A stretch of 64,000 bases of DNA from a virus (IMGVR_UViG_3300020420_000008:1-64000); one strand, 5' to 3'; positions 33,852 to 41,681 are shown, counted from the stretch's first letter. Made by a program: numbers and translations. The notes: generated from the letters alone by a model not told the origin.

Positions 33852-34834
33852 ACAGAAAAGTCCTGATACTAAAGCCTAGATTAGATTTACCATTCAAGAG
33901 ATTTGGTTTAGAAAAGAGAAAACCTCATATAGAACCAATACGAGTGCATTGGCAAAACTTTGTTGATAAACTTGCTGAATATCATGGTATGAGAAAAGAT
34001 AAAGTAGTTATCATAGAAGAACAGAAATGGAAGTTCTGCGAAAGATTTGTTAGAAGTGGATTTAATCCTGATATAGCTTATATACCTCATACAGACAAAA
34101 AATTATTTAATGGAAGAGAAGAGTGTAGATACTATATGCAAACAGTTTTTCCTTGGTTGTTTACAGTAGATAAAGATGGTTGGGGCGGAACATCTAGTCA
34201 CTCAAAATTAGGTTGGTATGAAGTTGCACCAGATGATGACGCAACATTTGAAGAGTTTAAGAAGAGAGCAATTAAAGGTGAGTCTAAGTATGATCAGCCT
34301 CATGCTGAATTTGTTAATCGTTTTGAAGATGGTTTTATATTCGTTCCTTTACAACTACCTCACGATGAAACTATAAAATATCATGCTAAAGTGGGTGTTA
34401 TTAATTTTGCAGTAGCTATCATGAAATGGGCTTATGAGAAAAGAATAAATGTTGTTTTTAAGAATCACCCTGCTAATCCAAATAGTCTAGAAGATGTAAG
34501 ATTATTTGCTGAACAATATAGTAATGCACATTGGCTAGAGCATCAAGTGAATATACATTCTCTCTTTGCACAAGCAAAAGCAGTATACGTTATAAATTCG
34601 GGCTCAGCTAAAGAAGCTATGTTGCATGATGTGCCTATAGTTAGATTTGGATTAGCTGATTACAATATGGCAGTTATTGAGGGCGATATAAAAGACTTAG
34701 AAAGAACTTGGCAAAAAGTCTTAAATTTAGAAAGAAGAACCATGAAAGAAAACTATAGAACATTTTACAATTGGTTTGTAAATCGTATTTGTTACGATAG
34801 TAGAAATATTGGTAGCTTTCTCAAACTTAGATAG
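33848..34834 (+). CDS. Capsule-biosynthesis type (KpsC/KpsS-like) protein
   Basis: 328 aa from ATG 33848 (ATGA overlap). The C-terminal half has the Capsule_synth pattern: FVPLQLPHDET, VVFKNHPANP, YVINSGSAKEAMLHDVPIVRFG. Members of this family include the KpsC/KpsS Kdo transferases that prime capsule linkers. With kdsA in the same genome, Kdo transfer to a host or virion glycan is an attractive inference; other acceptors are possible. Confidence 0.65.
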   Translation: MNRKVLILKPRLDLPFKRFGLEKRKPHIEPIRVHWQNFVDKLAEYHGMRKDKVVIIEEQKWKFCERFVRSGFNPDIAYIPHTDKKLFNGREECRYYMQTVFPWLFTVDKDGWGGTSSHSKLGWYEVAPDDDATFEEFKKRAIKGESKYDQPHAEFVNRFEDGFIFVPLQLPHDETIKYHAKVGVINFAVAIMKWAYEKRINVVFKNHPANPNSLEDVRLFAEQYSNAHWLEHQVNIHSLFAQAKAVYVINSGSAKEAMLHDVPIVRFGLADYNMAVIEGDIKDLERTWQKVLNLERRTMKENYRTFYNWFVNRICYDSRNIGSFLKLR

Positions 34835-34925
34835 GTGATATGCAAGTAGTTGAAGATTAAACGATTATATATACTGGTGAGTTCACGCTCATTTTTCTTA
34901 ACATTTTTTCAGAAAGGATAAAGCA

Positions 34926-35192
34926 ATGGCAGTTGTAGCAACTGTATACGATAGCACATGTAAAGTATGTGATGTCGTAAGGTATCAAGTATTTAGAGTA
35001 ATTAATCATATTCAAAGATCCAAACAACTTAGTGCTAACATGGCAATTTTTGCCGACATACAAAATGTTGACAAAGATGCTGGTTATCATTTGGCGAATA
35101 TGAATGATGCTACAAATAAAAAATATAATGAGAGATTGAAAAATTTTAAAAAATATAGTATATGGGGTTGGGAAGATCCCACTGACGATTGA
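34926..35192 (+). CDS. Small protein with CKVC motif, unknown
   Basis: 88 aa with an AGAAAGGA ribosome site. CKVC near the N-terminus could be a redox or metal pair. Otherwise helical. The 91-base gap before it holds a weak inverted repeat (TGAG/CTCA) followed by T residues near 34879-34897, which I do not call a terminator. Confidence 0.65.
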   Translation: MAVVATVYDSTCKVCDVVRYQVFRVINHIQRSKQLSANMAIFADIQNVDKDAGYHLANMNDATNKKYNERLKNFKKYSIWGWEDPTDD

Positions 35193-35195
35193 GTC

Positions 35196-35225
35196 TTGAC
35201 AGATGACACTTAATAATGTTATATT
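35196..35225 (+). promoter_or_regulatory. Sigma70-like promoter
   Basis: TTGACA 35196-35201, 18-base spacer with TG extension, TATATT 35220-35225, the same arrangement as the gp32 promoter. Leads to ATG 35293 with a ribosome site AAGGAG. A 26-codon hydrophobic ORF (35203-35283) overlaps it but starts upstream of the predicted +1. Confidence 0.65.
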
Positions 35226-35292
35226 TGTTCTAATAGTAATTTTATTAATCATGCTATCGTTTAAGTTAGGCATAGCAATATAAGGAGATTAT

Positions 35293-35541
35293 ATGTCACA
35301 TTTAAGAAGACAAATGTTAGTTGCAGTTAGAGATCATGCACAAGCACATATTGATAAACATCGTATGAATGTTGAAATCTATTTGACAAATCCTGTGGGT
35401 GTTGGTGAACATTCGGAAGTTATGGACGAAATAGAAAAGCAGTTAGAAGAGATGGCTAAGTATGAAGATCACTTAGAGATTCTTGATAAATATTTTAATG
35501 AGTATCAAGATCCAGTTAATCTAACTGAAGACAATTCGTAA
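35293..35541 (+). CDS. Small helical protein, unknown
   Basis: 82 aa, AAGGAG ribosome site, Glu/His-rich and fully helical (EIEKQLEEMAKYEDHLEIL). Similar short proteins occur in T4-like cyanophages from memory. No function known. Confidence 0.7.
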   Translation: MSHLRRQMLVAVRDHAQAHIDKHRMNVEIYLTNPVGVGEHSEVMDEIEKQLEEMAKYEDHLEILDKYFNEYQDPVNLTEDNS

Positions 35542-35555
35542 GATTCGGATTACCA

Positions 35556-35786
35556 ATGTATACTATTTACGGACGTCCGAATTGTGGTTGGTGTGTACGT
35601 GCTAAAGGTTTATTATCTTCTAATAATATGGAATATAAGTATATAGACATATATGAAGATAATAAGTCGTTGGCATTTTTAAAAGAGCAAGGGTACAAAA
35701 CTGTACCTCAAATTTATGATGATGATATGCATATAGGTGGTTTTAACGATTTAGAAATACATTTAATGCATTTTAACGGGAGCTAA
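35556..35786 (+). CDS. grx: Glutaredoxin
   Basis: 76 aa. Active site CGWC at residues 10-13, cis-Pro motif KTVPQIY and IGGFNDL glutathione-binding segment: a complete small glutaredoxin. Probably re-reduces the phage ribonucleotide reductase, as T4 NrdC does. Start lacks a strong ribosome site but the fold begins at residue 1. Confidence 0.9.
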   Translation: MYTIYGRPNCGWCVRAKGLLSSNNMEYKYIDIYEDNKSLAFLKEQGYKTVPQIYDDDMHIGGFNDLEIHLMHFNGS

Positions 35787-35793
35787 ATATATT

Positions 35794-36111
35794 ATGAGTG
35801 ATTACAATATGCAAAGTATGGAGTTTGATACTGACATTATGAAAGATATCGAAAAACAAAGAATTGTAGAACAACTTGAAGAAGGTGTTCTCGTAATAAA
35901 TTTCACAAAAAAAGATGGTACTACACGTAGAATGAAAGCAACTCTACGTGAAGATATTCACGGATATGCTGGTGCTAATAGGGATCCTTTGGGACCTAAA
36001 GCTAATGTTGAACGTGAAATTCTTAAAGAGTATCTTGCAGTATATGACACTGAAAAGAAAGATTGGCGTTCTTTTCGTTGGGATTCATTAATAGGAGTTA
36101 ATAATGGCTGA
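35794..36111 (+). CDS. WYL_2-like small phage protein
   Basis: 105 aa. LVINFTKKDGTTRRMKATL and DTEKKDWRSFRWDSL form the beta-rich WYL_2-type domain common in phages (function unclear; an SH3-like barrel that may bind nucleic acid). Overlaps the next start. Confidence 0.7.
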   Translation: MSDYNMQSMEFDTDIMKDIEKQRIVEQLEEGVLVINFTKKDGTTRRMKATLREDIHGYAGANRDPLGPKANVEREILKEYLAVYDTEKKDWRSFRWDSLIGVNNG

Positions 36112-37168
36112 AGCACAAGCAACTGAAAATCCAGATGAGTTTTCTTTAAAAACAGTACAGAAACAAGGTGGTATCATGAATGATGATGGTACATATCGTG
36201 AGTCATTTGGTGGTACTGAACTGATGACTAAAGCTTTAGAGCAGTATGTTGATAAAGATTTATTAGAGCAATTTAATATAATTAAATCTAGAGTTCGTAC
36301 CGTATCTGAAGATAAACCAAATGTTCTTTGGTTGCACGATTTATGGAATGATCCAGAAAATGAACATCTAAAAGATGCAGAAGCAAGAAAGAGATTTTCA
36401 CGTTTAGTTTTTGTTTCTAATTGGCAACTAACGACATATCAGTTAGGTTTAGGTGTGCCTTATTCTGAATCATTTGTTCTTAAAAATGCTATCGATCCTA
36501 TACAGGTTCCAGGAAATGCAGACGGAACTTTGAATAAAGATAAAGACGTAATACGTTTAATTTATCATACAACACCTCACAGAGGATTAAACATTGCAGT
36601 TGCTGGTGTTCAAGCTTTATGGGAAAATGGCTATAAAGATAAAATACATTTTGATGTATACTCTTCTTTTGAAGCTTATGGTTGGCCCGAAAGAGATGAA
36701 CCATACAAAGATATTTTCAAGACTATAGAAGAACATGATGGTATGACATATCATGGTTTTCAACCTAACAATGTTGTTAGAGAGGCTTTAGGTAAAGCAC
36801 ACATCTTTGCATATCCTAGCATATGGCAAGAAACATCATGTATATCAGCTATTGAAGCTTTGTCTGGTGGTGTACAAGTAGTATGTCCTAATCTTGGTGC
36901 ATTACCTGAAACTACAGGCAACTTTGCAACAATGTATAACTTTCATGAAAATCTACAGTTTCATGCTAATGTATTTGCAAATTTTCTCAAAGGTGCAATA
37001 GATAATTGTCAAAGTGACGATATGCAAAAGAAAGCAATCTTCGCTAAAAATTGGTGTGATAATTTCTATAACTGGGAAATTCGTAAAAACGAATGGATAG
37101 GCATGTTCAATGGATTACTTCAAGTAGAAAAATCAAAGAAAGAACTTGCGAATGGAAAAGGAACCTGA
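36104..37168 (+). CDS. Glycosyltransferase family 4-like
   Basis: 354 aa. GT-B type: NVLWLHDLW near the N-terminus, FVSNW, TTPHRGLNIAV, then the C-terminal donor-binding motif AYPSIWQETSCISAIEALSGG. Transfers a nucleotide sugar to an unknown acceptor. Such enzymes in phages modify DNA, virion proteins or host surface glycans. Confidence 0.85.
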   Translation: MAEAQATENPDEFSLKTVQKQGGIMNDDGTYRESFGGTELMTKALEQYVDKDLLEQFNIIKSRVRTVSEDKPNVLWLHDLWNDPENEHLKDAEARKRFSRLVFVSNWQLTTYQLGLGVPYSESFVLKNAIDPIQVPGNADGTLNKDKDVIRLIYHTTPHRGLNIAVAGVQALWENGYKDKIHFDVYSSFEAYGWPERDEPYKDIFKTIEEHDGMTYHGFQPNNVVREALGKAHIFAYPSIWQETSCISAIEALSGGVQVVCPNLGALPETTGNFATMYNFHENLQFHANVFANFLKGAIDNCQSDDMQKKAIFAKNWCDNFYNWEIRKNEWIGMFNGLLQVEKSKKELANGKGT

Positions 37169-37406
37169 TAGATACTACGATTGGATACTTTGGATGTCTA
37201 AAAAAGAAAACAATAAAGAAAAATCTATAGAAGATCAGATTATAGGTATGGGTGCTGGAGCAGGAGGTAGAAATATCGCAGAAGAGTTTCAGTTACCTAA
37301 ACCAAAGGTAATGTCAAATGCTACAGAAGAAGTGGTTCGACATCTAAATAGGATTGAGGCAAAAGTAGATTTACTTTTATCTAAATTAGATGGAGGACTA
37401 AAATGA
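37152..37406 (+). CDS. Small protein, unknown
   Basis: 84 aa from ATG 37152, overlapping the glycosyltransferase by 17 bases. Gly-rich centre (GMGAGAGGRN) and C-terminal helix (RHLNRIEAKVDLLLSKL). No family recognised. Confidence 0.65.
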   Translation: MEKEPDRYYDWILWMSKKENNKEKSIEDQIIGMGAGAGGRNIAEEFQLPKPKVMSNATEEVVRHLNRIEAKVDLLLSKLDGGLK

Positions 37407-37507
37407 TATTTTTTAGATTTAAAAGATTCACTGTATCTTATTGTACATATTGTGGTTCAGAACTAGATAGTTCAGATTTCTGTCCTAGATGTAGAGTAAG
37501 AAGATGA
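37403..37507 (+). CDS. Zinc-ribbon peptide of 34 residues
   Basis: ATG 37403 (GGAGGA ribosome site) to TGA 37505-37507. Two CxxC pairs, CTYC and CPRC, spaced 10 residues apart: a minimal zinc ribbon with a basic N-terminus. Shares ATGA with the next gene. Confidence 0.7.
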   Translation: MIFFRFKRFTVSYCTYCGSELDSSDFCPRCRVRR

Positions 37508-37758
37508 GAGATGAATGGGACGATATTCCTGAAGACGATGTAGATGAAGTCTTTAGAGATGTTCTAGAATTAGTAATGGATAAAATGCAAGAAGGTTGTA
37601 ACCCCATGGCTCTTGCAGGTGTCATGATGGCTCAAGCTATGATGATGTACAAAACTCATTTAACAGAAGATGGTTACGATAAAGTCTGTAAAATGATATT
37701 AGAAAAGCGTAATAGAGTAGGTGAATCAGGAAAAAATTTAAGTAAATATCTACATTAA
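37504..37758 (+). CDS. Small acidic protein, unknown
   Basis: 84 aa, strongly acidic N-terminus, then Met-rich helix (MALAGVMMAQAMMMY). No family recognised. Last gene before the third copy of the promoter module. Confidence 0.65.
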   Translation: MRDEWDDIPEDDVDEVFRDVLELVMDKMQEGCNPMALAGVMMAQAMMMYKTHLTEDGYDKVCKMILEKRNRVGESGKNLSKYLH

Positions 37759-37761
37759 CTA

Positions 37762-37822
37762 TTGACATATCCTCTCCTTTTGCTATCCTATTATTGTAAG
37801 TGATTCGAAAGAGAGAGAAAAT
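37762..37822 (+). promoter_or_regulatory. Repeated promoter-leader module, copy 3
   Basis: TTGACA 37762-37767, 16-base spacer ending TGC, TATCCT 37784-37789, GTAAGTGATTCG at 37796-37807, GA-rich ribosome site, ATG 37823. The leader from the 12-mer to the ATG is identical to copy 1 except for the first bases after the -10. Confidence 0.8.
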
Positions 37823-38137
37823 ATGATAGACATTAAAAAAAACTTGAAACAAACAGATTCAGTTTTCATAGATACCCACAGCAATAAAAAAATAGGTGTT
37901 TATATCGGTGCTGGTAACTTAGTCGGTACTGCTAAGAACGCTCTTGAATTGCTAAAAATAATCAAGAAAAATTATATAGACTTACACATGACTAATCTAT
38001 TCTTTTGTAGCGGAATGGACTTCGCTACTGAAGTTGGTTTTGCTGATGATGGTGATGCTAGAAAGATATTCTTTGACATGCAAGCATTATGGTTAGAAGA
38101 TTTGAAGTGGTATTTTGACAAGTTAGTTGAAAATTAA
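37823..38137 (+). CDS. Protein behind leader module copy 3, unknown
   Basis: 104 aa, alpha/beta (VFIDTHSNKKIGVYIGAGN, then helices). No family recognised. Monocistronic: the next promoter starts 4 bases after its stop. Confidence 0.7.
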   Translation: MIDIKKNLKQTDSVFIDTHSNKKIGVYIGAGNLVGTAKNALELLKIIKKNYIDLHMTNLFFCSGMDFATEVGFADDGDARKIFFDMQALWLEDLKWYFDKLVEN

Positions 38138-38140
38138 TGG

Positions 38141-38210
38141 TTGACTTTATTTGTCAGTGTGCTATTATAATAGTGTAAGTGATTCGTTAATAACAAAGAG
38201 AGAAAAAAAT
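38141..38210 (+). promoter_or_regulatory. Repeated promoter-leader module, copy 4
   Basis: TTGACT 38141-38146, 16-base spacer ending TGC, TATTAT 38163-38168, GTAAGTGATTCG at 38175-38186, TTAATAAC, then AAAGAGAGAAA ribosome site and ATG 38211. Closest to copy 2. Confidence 0.8.
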
Positions 38211-38411
38211 ATGACAACATTCTTCGCAACTTCAATCGAACATATCACCACCACCAAAGACGGTGACAAGTTCATAGTTAGTTCTTCTTTTGCCGGTGCT
38301 GACGGCGACACTGCAAAAGAGTCAGAAGCAAATGCGATTGCTAGTTATGAGAAAGCAGGACACACTGCTGATGAATTGATTTCGATTACGACAGTTGAAT
38401 TAGATTATTAA
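38211..38411 (+). CDS. Small protein behind leader module copy 4, unknown
   Basis: 66 aa from ATG 38211, fixed by the ribosome site; the longer in-frame reading would begin inside the promoter. Thr/Ser/Ala-rich single domain. No family recognised. Confidence 0.7.
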   Translation: MTTFFATSIEHITTTKDGDKFIVSSSFAGADGDTAKESEANAIASYEKAGHTADELISITTVELDY

Positions 38412-38424
38412 GAGAGAGGTTAAT

Positions 38425-38616
38425 ATGAACGATATAGATATTTTTGATTATTCGAATGCAATAGACATACTCATTGGTATGTCAGACAATCAACTACAAA
38501 CTCTAGCTACAAAGCTAGTTGATAGGTTTCCAAAAACCGCCGATTGTTTTGAAACTTATTTGTGCGCCGCCAGTGCGGATAAGATTGCTAATGAGAATTT
38601 TCTTTCAAAATTATGA
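38425..38616 (+). CDS. Small acidic protein, unknown
   Basis: 63 aa with AGAGAGG ribosome site. Helical with three Cys. No family recognised. Confidence 0.65.
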   Translation: MNDIDIFDYSNAIDILIGMSDNQLQTLATKLVDRFPKTADCFETYLCAASADKIANENFLSKL

Positions 38617-38628
38617 TTGGAGGTTAAT

Positions 38629-38835
38629 ATGATAGTGAATACAGAATTACGTGAACATCAAAAAAAGCTTAAAGAAGCTATGAAACACTTTATGGGCGGT
38701 ACTTCAGAGTCAACTCATAAAGATGAAGCCTTTGCAAAAGGTTTACATGTTCTTGCAGTTGAGATTGGTAAAATTCAAGCACAACTAGATAGAGCAGATG
38801 AAAATGGTGAATGGGGTCCGTTTCCATTCGATTGA
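38629..38835 (+). CDS. Small helical protein, unknown
   Basis: 68 aa from ATG 38629 with TGGAGG upstream; preferred over the in-frame codon at 38617. Polar helix, ends WGPFPFD. No family recognised. Confidence 0.7.
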   Translation: MIVNTELREHQKKLKEAMKHFMGGTSESTHKDEAFAKGLHVLAVEIGKIQAQLDRADENGEWGPFPFD

Positions 38836-38843
38836 GAGGTAAA

Positions 38844-38966
38844 ATGATAAAAAAATATATAAAGAAAGTAGCAGTAACAATATTAGAAGCAGTAAGTTTG
38901 TTTTCGATATTCGCTATCGGATACGTAGTATTAATAATTTGTCATGATGGAGGTTGCACATGGTAA
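38844..38966 (+). CDS. Single-span membrane peptide of 40 residues
   Basis: ATG 38844 (GAGAGG site upstream) to TAA 38964-38966. Basic start, one membrane helix (LFSIFAIGYVVLIIC), short Cys-containing tail. Its 3' end carries the ribosome site of the next gene. Confidence 0.6.
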   Translation: MIKKYIKKVAVTILEAVSLFSIFAIGYVVLIICHDGGCTW

Positions 38967-39343
38967 GAAGACGTAGAATGTCCGCAGAAGCCCGTAAGGC
39001 GGCTGGTGAAAGACTAGCGAAAGCTAGAGAGGAAAGGGCAAAGAAGAACCCGCCTAAACTAACACACATACACCCCGATGTTTTAGCAAAAGGTGAGGAT
39101 CACCCACTTTGCTACAAAAATGTAAAAGCTTGGTTAGTTTACAACAAAGCTATGTTACCAAGCTTGAAAAAGAATGTTCGTGCTAATGCTAAAGGTGCAA
39201 CTGCACGACTTATGGAAGTAGAGGGATATATCAGAAATCTGAATACCTATCTACGTAGTGGTGTTTATCTCGACTTGTTCTATGGTGCTGATCAAGAGAA
39301 ATTGATCAAGTATCGAACTGTGGTGCCAGCTGGAGATAAATAA
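38960..39343 (+). CDS. Basic conserved-looking protein, unknown
   Basis: 127 aa from ATG 38960 with GGAGG upstream. Arg/Lys/Ala-rich N-terminal helix (EARKAAGERLAKAREERAKK), followed by IHPDVLAKG and a helical C-terminus. Reminiscent of a small T4-like cyanophage protein of unknown function. Confidence 0.7.
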   Translation: MVRRRRMSAEARKAAGERLAKAREERAKKNPPKLTHIHPDVLAKGEDHPLCYKNVKAWLVYNKAMLPSLKKNVRANAKGATARLMEVEGYIRNLNTYLRSGVYLDLFYGADQEKLIKYRTVVPAGDK

Positions 39344-39423
39344 CATAGCAGAGTAATTTTTACCGGTGCGGTTAGTTTTGAACTCTTTAAACTCAGAAAC
39401 TAAAGTAGCGAGTTAATGTTTTT

Positions 39424-39462
39424 TGATAGTTTTTTAAACTCACATAAAGAAAAAAACTATCA
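39424..39462 (+). promoter_or_regulatory. Long hairpin in the leader of the 39481 gene
   Basis: TGATAGTTTTTT at 39424-39435 pairs perfectly with AAAAAACTATCA at 39451-39462 (12 bp, 15-base loop), ending 9 bases before the AAGGAAAG ribosome site. The 137-base gap 39344-39480 otherwise holds only short AACTC/AAACT repeats and no clear promoter. It could be a control element or processing site; on the minus strand it would also resemble a terminator. Confidence 0.45.
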
Positions 39463-39480
39463 TAACTATAAGGAAAGAAT

Positions 39481-39837
39481 ATGAATAACATTGTAAAGTT
39501 TCCAAATGATTATGTACCACCTGAGCAAGAGACTCTCTCAGACTTGAAAAAGAATATTGAGAAGAACAAGGAAATTTATATCAACAATGTTGTTGATCAA
39601 CACAGTAGTAATCTCTTAGCAAATATCTCTTTATCAGGATTTAACATAGACAAAGACGAGTTTATGAAAGATTTTGCTTTTACTGTAGAAACAATCCGTT
39701 CGTCACTTTATCGTAACATGGGACTACATCACCATTTTCAAGAACACATTGATGCTAATGTAGAAGTAACTGGTATTGAAGAACTAGGTGAGGATCAACA
39801 AATGTCTCTAGATTTTGGTAACAAAGATGATGAGTAG
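39481..39837 (+). CDS. Conserved-looking protein before RNase H, unknown
   Basis: 118 aa with AAGGAAAG ribosome site. Acidic, helical, containing FTVETIRSSLYRNMGLHHHFQEHID, a segment I recall from small T4-like cyanophage proteins. No function known. Confidence 0.7.
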   Translation: MNNIVKFPNDYVPPEQETLSDLKKNIEKNKEIYINNVVDQHSSNLLANISLSGFNIDKDEFMKDFAFTVETIRSSLYRNMGLHHHFQEHIDANVEVTGIEELGEDQQMSLDFGNKDDE

Positions 39838-39958
39838 TGTAGACTTACAAACTCACGCCGTTCTCAAAAGAGAAGTTAATAATGAAAAACTACCAAAAGA
39901 AGTGAAAGAATGGTTAGAAAAAAGAATTGAAGAATTAGAGTCTAAGAAGGAGACTTGA
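39830..39958 (+). CDS. Helical peptide of 42 residues
   Basis: ATG 39830 (or 39827) to TGA 39956-39958. Lys/Glu-rich helix. Overlaps the upstream gene by 8 bases; its stop overlaps the next promoter's -35. Confidence 0.5.
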   Translation: MSSVDLQTHAVLKREVNNEKLPKEVKEWLEKRIEELESKKET

Positions 39959-39986
39959 CAAAACACTCTAATATGTGATATAAATA
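39955..39986 (+). promoter_or_regulatory. Promoter of RNase H with both early and late features
   Basis: TTGACA 39955-39960, 18-base spacer with TG extension, and TATAAATA at 39979-39986, which serves as a -10 hexamer (TATAAA) and is also the full T4 late box. ATG follows at 40015. Confidence 0.65.
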
Positions 39987-40014
39987 AAGATAGATAATTA
40001 AATAGAGTAATATA

Positions 40015-40878
40015 ATGATACTTTTGGACTTAAATCAGGTTATGATTAGTAACCTGATGATACAACTCCAAAATAACAATGACGAGATAGAAGAAGGTAT
40101 GGTACGTCATATGGTTCTTAATTCTATCCGGTTGTACAATGTTAAGTTTGGAGAAAAATATGGTGAGATGATAATCGCCTGTGATGATAAGAATTACTGG
40201 CGAAAGAGTATCTTTCCTTATTACAAAGCACACAGAAAAGCAGACAGAGAAAAATCACCATTAGATTGGAATAACATATTCAGTATTCTCAATAAAATAC
40301 GTGATGAACTCAAAGAAACATTTCCTTGGAAAGTTATACAAGTCGATACGGCAGAAGCAGATGATATTATAGCTACTATCTGTAATCGTTTTGGTAAGAC
40401 ACTCAAAGCTGAAGATGATATTGATATACTAATTATATCTGGTGATAAAGACTTTGCACAACTACAAAAGTATGCAAACGTAGAACAGTATTCACCAGTA
40501 ACTAAGAAGTGGATACGTATCAGTAATCCAGAGTCTTTCTTACGTGAACATATTATGAGAGGTGATAGAGGTGATGGTGTGCCTAACTTTCTATCGGCAG
40601 ATAATGTAATAGTTACAGGTGCTAGACAAAAACCTCTTGCATCGAAAAAGATAGAGAAATGGATAGGTTTAGATCCTAGAGATTTCTGCAATGAAGTGAT
40701 GTTAAGAAATTACAAGAGAAATGAATCTTTAGTCAATTTAGCTTTGATACCTTCAGCTATCGTCAATCAAGTAAATGAAAAGTATGATAATTATAAAATA
40801 CCCCCAAAAAGTGGACTACTTAACTATTTTATAAAGAATAGATTAAAGCTACTTATGGACAAAATTGGAGAATTTTAA
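40015..40878 (+). CDS. rnh: RNase H / 5'-3' exonuclease (T4 Rnh-like)
   Basis: 287 aa; T4 Rnh is 305. FEN-1-like nuclease that removes RNA primers from the lagging strand. Acidic metal site residues are visible in LLDLNQ, ACDDKNYWRKSIFPYYKAHR, DTAEADDIIA and ISGDKDFAQLQ, and MRGDRGDGVPN is the helix-hairpin-helix-side motif. Own promoter directly upstream. Confidence 0.93.
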   Translation: MILLDLNQVMISNLMIQLQNNNDEIEEGMVRHMVLNSIRLYNVKFGEKYGEMIIACDDKNYWRKSIFPYYKAHRKADREKSPLDWNNIFSILNKIRDELKETFPWKVIQVDTAEADDIIATICNRFGKTLKAEDDIDILIISGDKDFAQLQKYANVEQYSPVTKKWIRISNPESFLREHIMRGDRGDGVPNFLSADNVIVTGARQKPLASKKIEKWIGLDPRDFCNEVMLRNYKRNESLVNLALIPSAIVNQVNEKYDNYKIPPKSGLLNYFIKNRLKLLMDKIGEF

Positions 40879-41315
40879 TGCCTGCAAGATCATTACATAG
40901 TATCTTTTCTGAAAACGAAAAAATAAAAGGAAAGATTGAACGTGTTCGACATATGAGAGAAAACTATACACCAGCAATGGGTATAGTTTTAGAGTTTACA
41001 TATAACCCTGCGAATAAATGGTTACTACCAAAAGGTACACCACCATATAAGAAGAATGAAATACCTTGGGATAATCAAGGACAACTTCACCATGAAGTAC
41101 GTAGGTTTTATTTGTTTACAGAGGGCAATACCGAAGCACAACGAAATCTAACCGATTTGAGAAGAGAAACTTTGTTCATTGATATGTTAGAAAATCTACC
41201 TGATGAAGAAGCTAAAATTTTATTAGGTATGAAAGCTGGTAAATTACCTTATAAAGGGTTCACTAAAAAGTTTGTTATGGAATGCTATCCAGCTATGTGT
41301 GAGTCTTGGGAATAA
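40878..41315 (+). CDS. Conserved T4-like phage protein, unknown
   Basis: 145 aa sharing a base with the rnh stop. ARSLHSIFSENEKIKGKIERVRHMRENY and NLTDLRRETLFIDMLENL are patterns I recall as conserved in T4-like marine phages (DUF6433-like). Placement beside rnh suggests a replication link. Confidence 0.7.
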   Translation: MPARSLHSIFSENEKIKGKIERVRHMRENYTPAMGIVLEFTYNPANKWLLPKGTPPYKKNEIPWDNQGQLHHEVRRFYLFTEGNTEAQRNLTDLRRETLFIDMLENLPDEEAKILLGMKAGKLPYKGFTKKFVMECYPAMCESWE

Positions 41316-41316
41316 A

Positions 41317-41499
41317 ATGTTTAAATTGGTTTTTATACTAATGATAATGAATGGTTCTGAAGTAGAAGGACAGATAACGTATTCTAGTATGCAGAAGTGT
41401 ATTTGGTATGCAAGTCAAATAAATGCACATGAAGATAGATTAGTAGGTAATTATTCAGCATGGTGTAAACCTGTGGCTGTAGAAAAGGTAGAAGAATGA
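41317..41499 (+). CDS. Small probable exported protein with two Cys
   Basis: 60 aa from ATG 41317, one base after the previous stop. Hydrophobic N-terminus (FKLVFILMIMNG), then Cys in QKCIWYAS and WCKP. Shares layout with the following gene, suggesting duplication. Confidence 0.55.
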   Translation: MFKLVFILMIMNGSEVEGQITYSSMQKCIWYASQINAHEDRLVGNYSAWCKPVAVEKVEE

Positions 41500-41681
41500 T
41501 ATATGGTTGGATTTTAATAGCAGTTACATTGTATCCAGATGGTACACTAGAGGGCGAAGGCTTAGATTATTTTAATACTTATGAAGCTTGTTTTGAAAAA
41601 ATGAAAGAACTGTCAGTTACAGGACAAGGAATAGGGTACACTTGTATAGATGATTATGTTGATGTGAGGCATGAGATTTAA
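41496..41681 (+). CDS. Small probable exported protein with two Cys
   Basis: 61 aa in an ATGA overlap with its neighbour. N-terminal hydrophobic segment (WILIAVTLYPDG), then EACFEKM and YTCIDDY Cys. A similar pattern is seen in the preceding protein. Confidence 0.55.
   Translation: MIYGWILIAVTLYPDGTLEGEGLDYFNTYEACFEKMKELSVTGQGIGYTCIDDYVDVRHEI

Noticed and set aside
34879-34897. Weak TGAG/CTCA inverted repeat followed by T residues after the KpsC-like gene
   Set aside because: Only four base pairs; too weak to call a terminator.
35203-35283. 26-codon hydrophobic ORF overlapping a promoter
   Set aside because: Its ATG lies before the predicted transcription start, between the -35 and -10 boxes, and it has no ribosome site.
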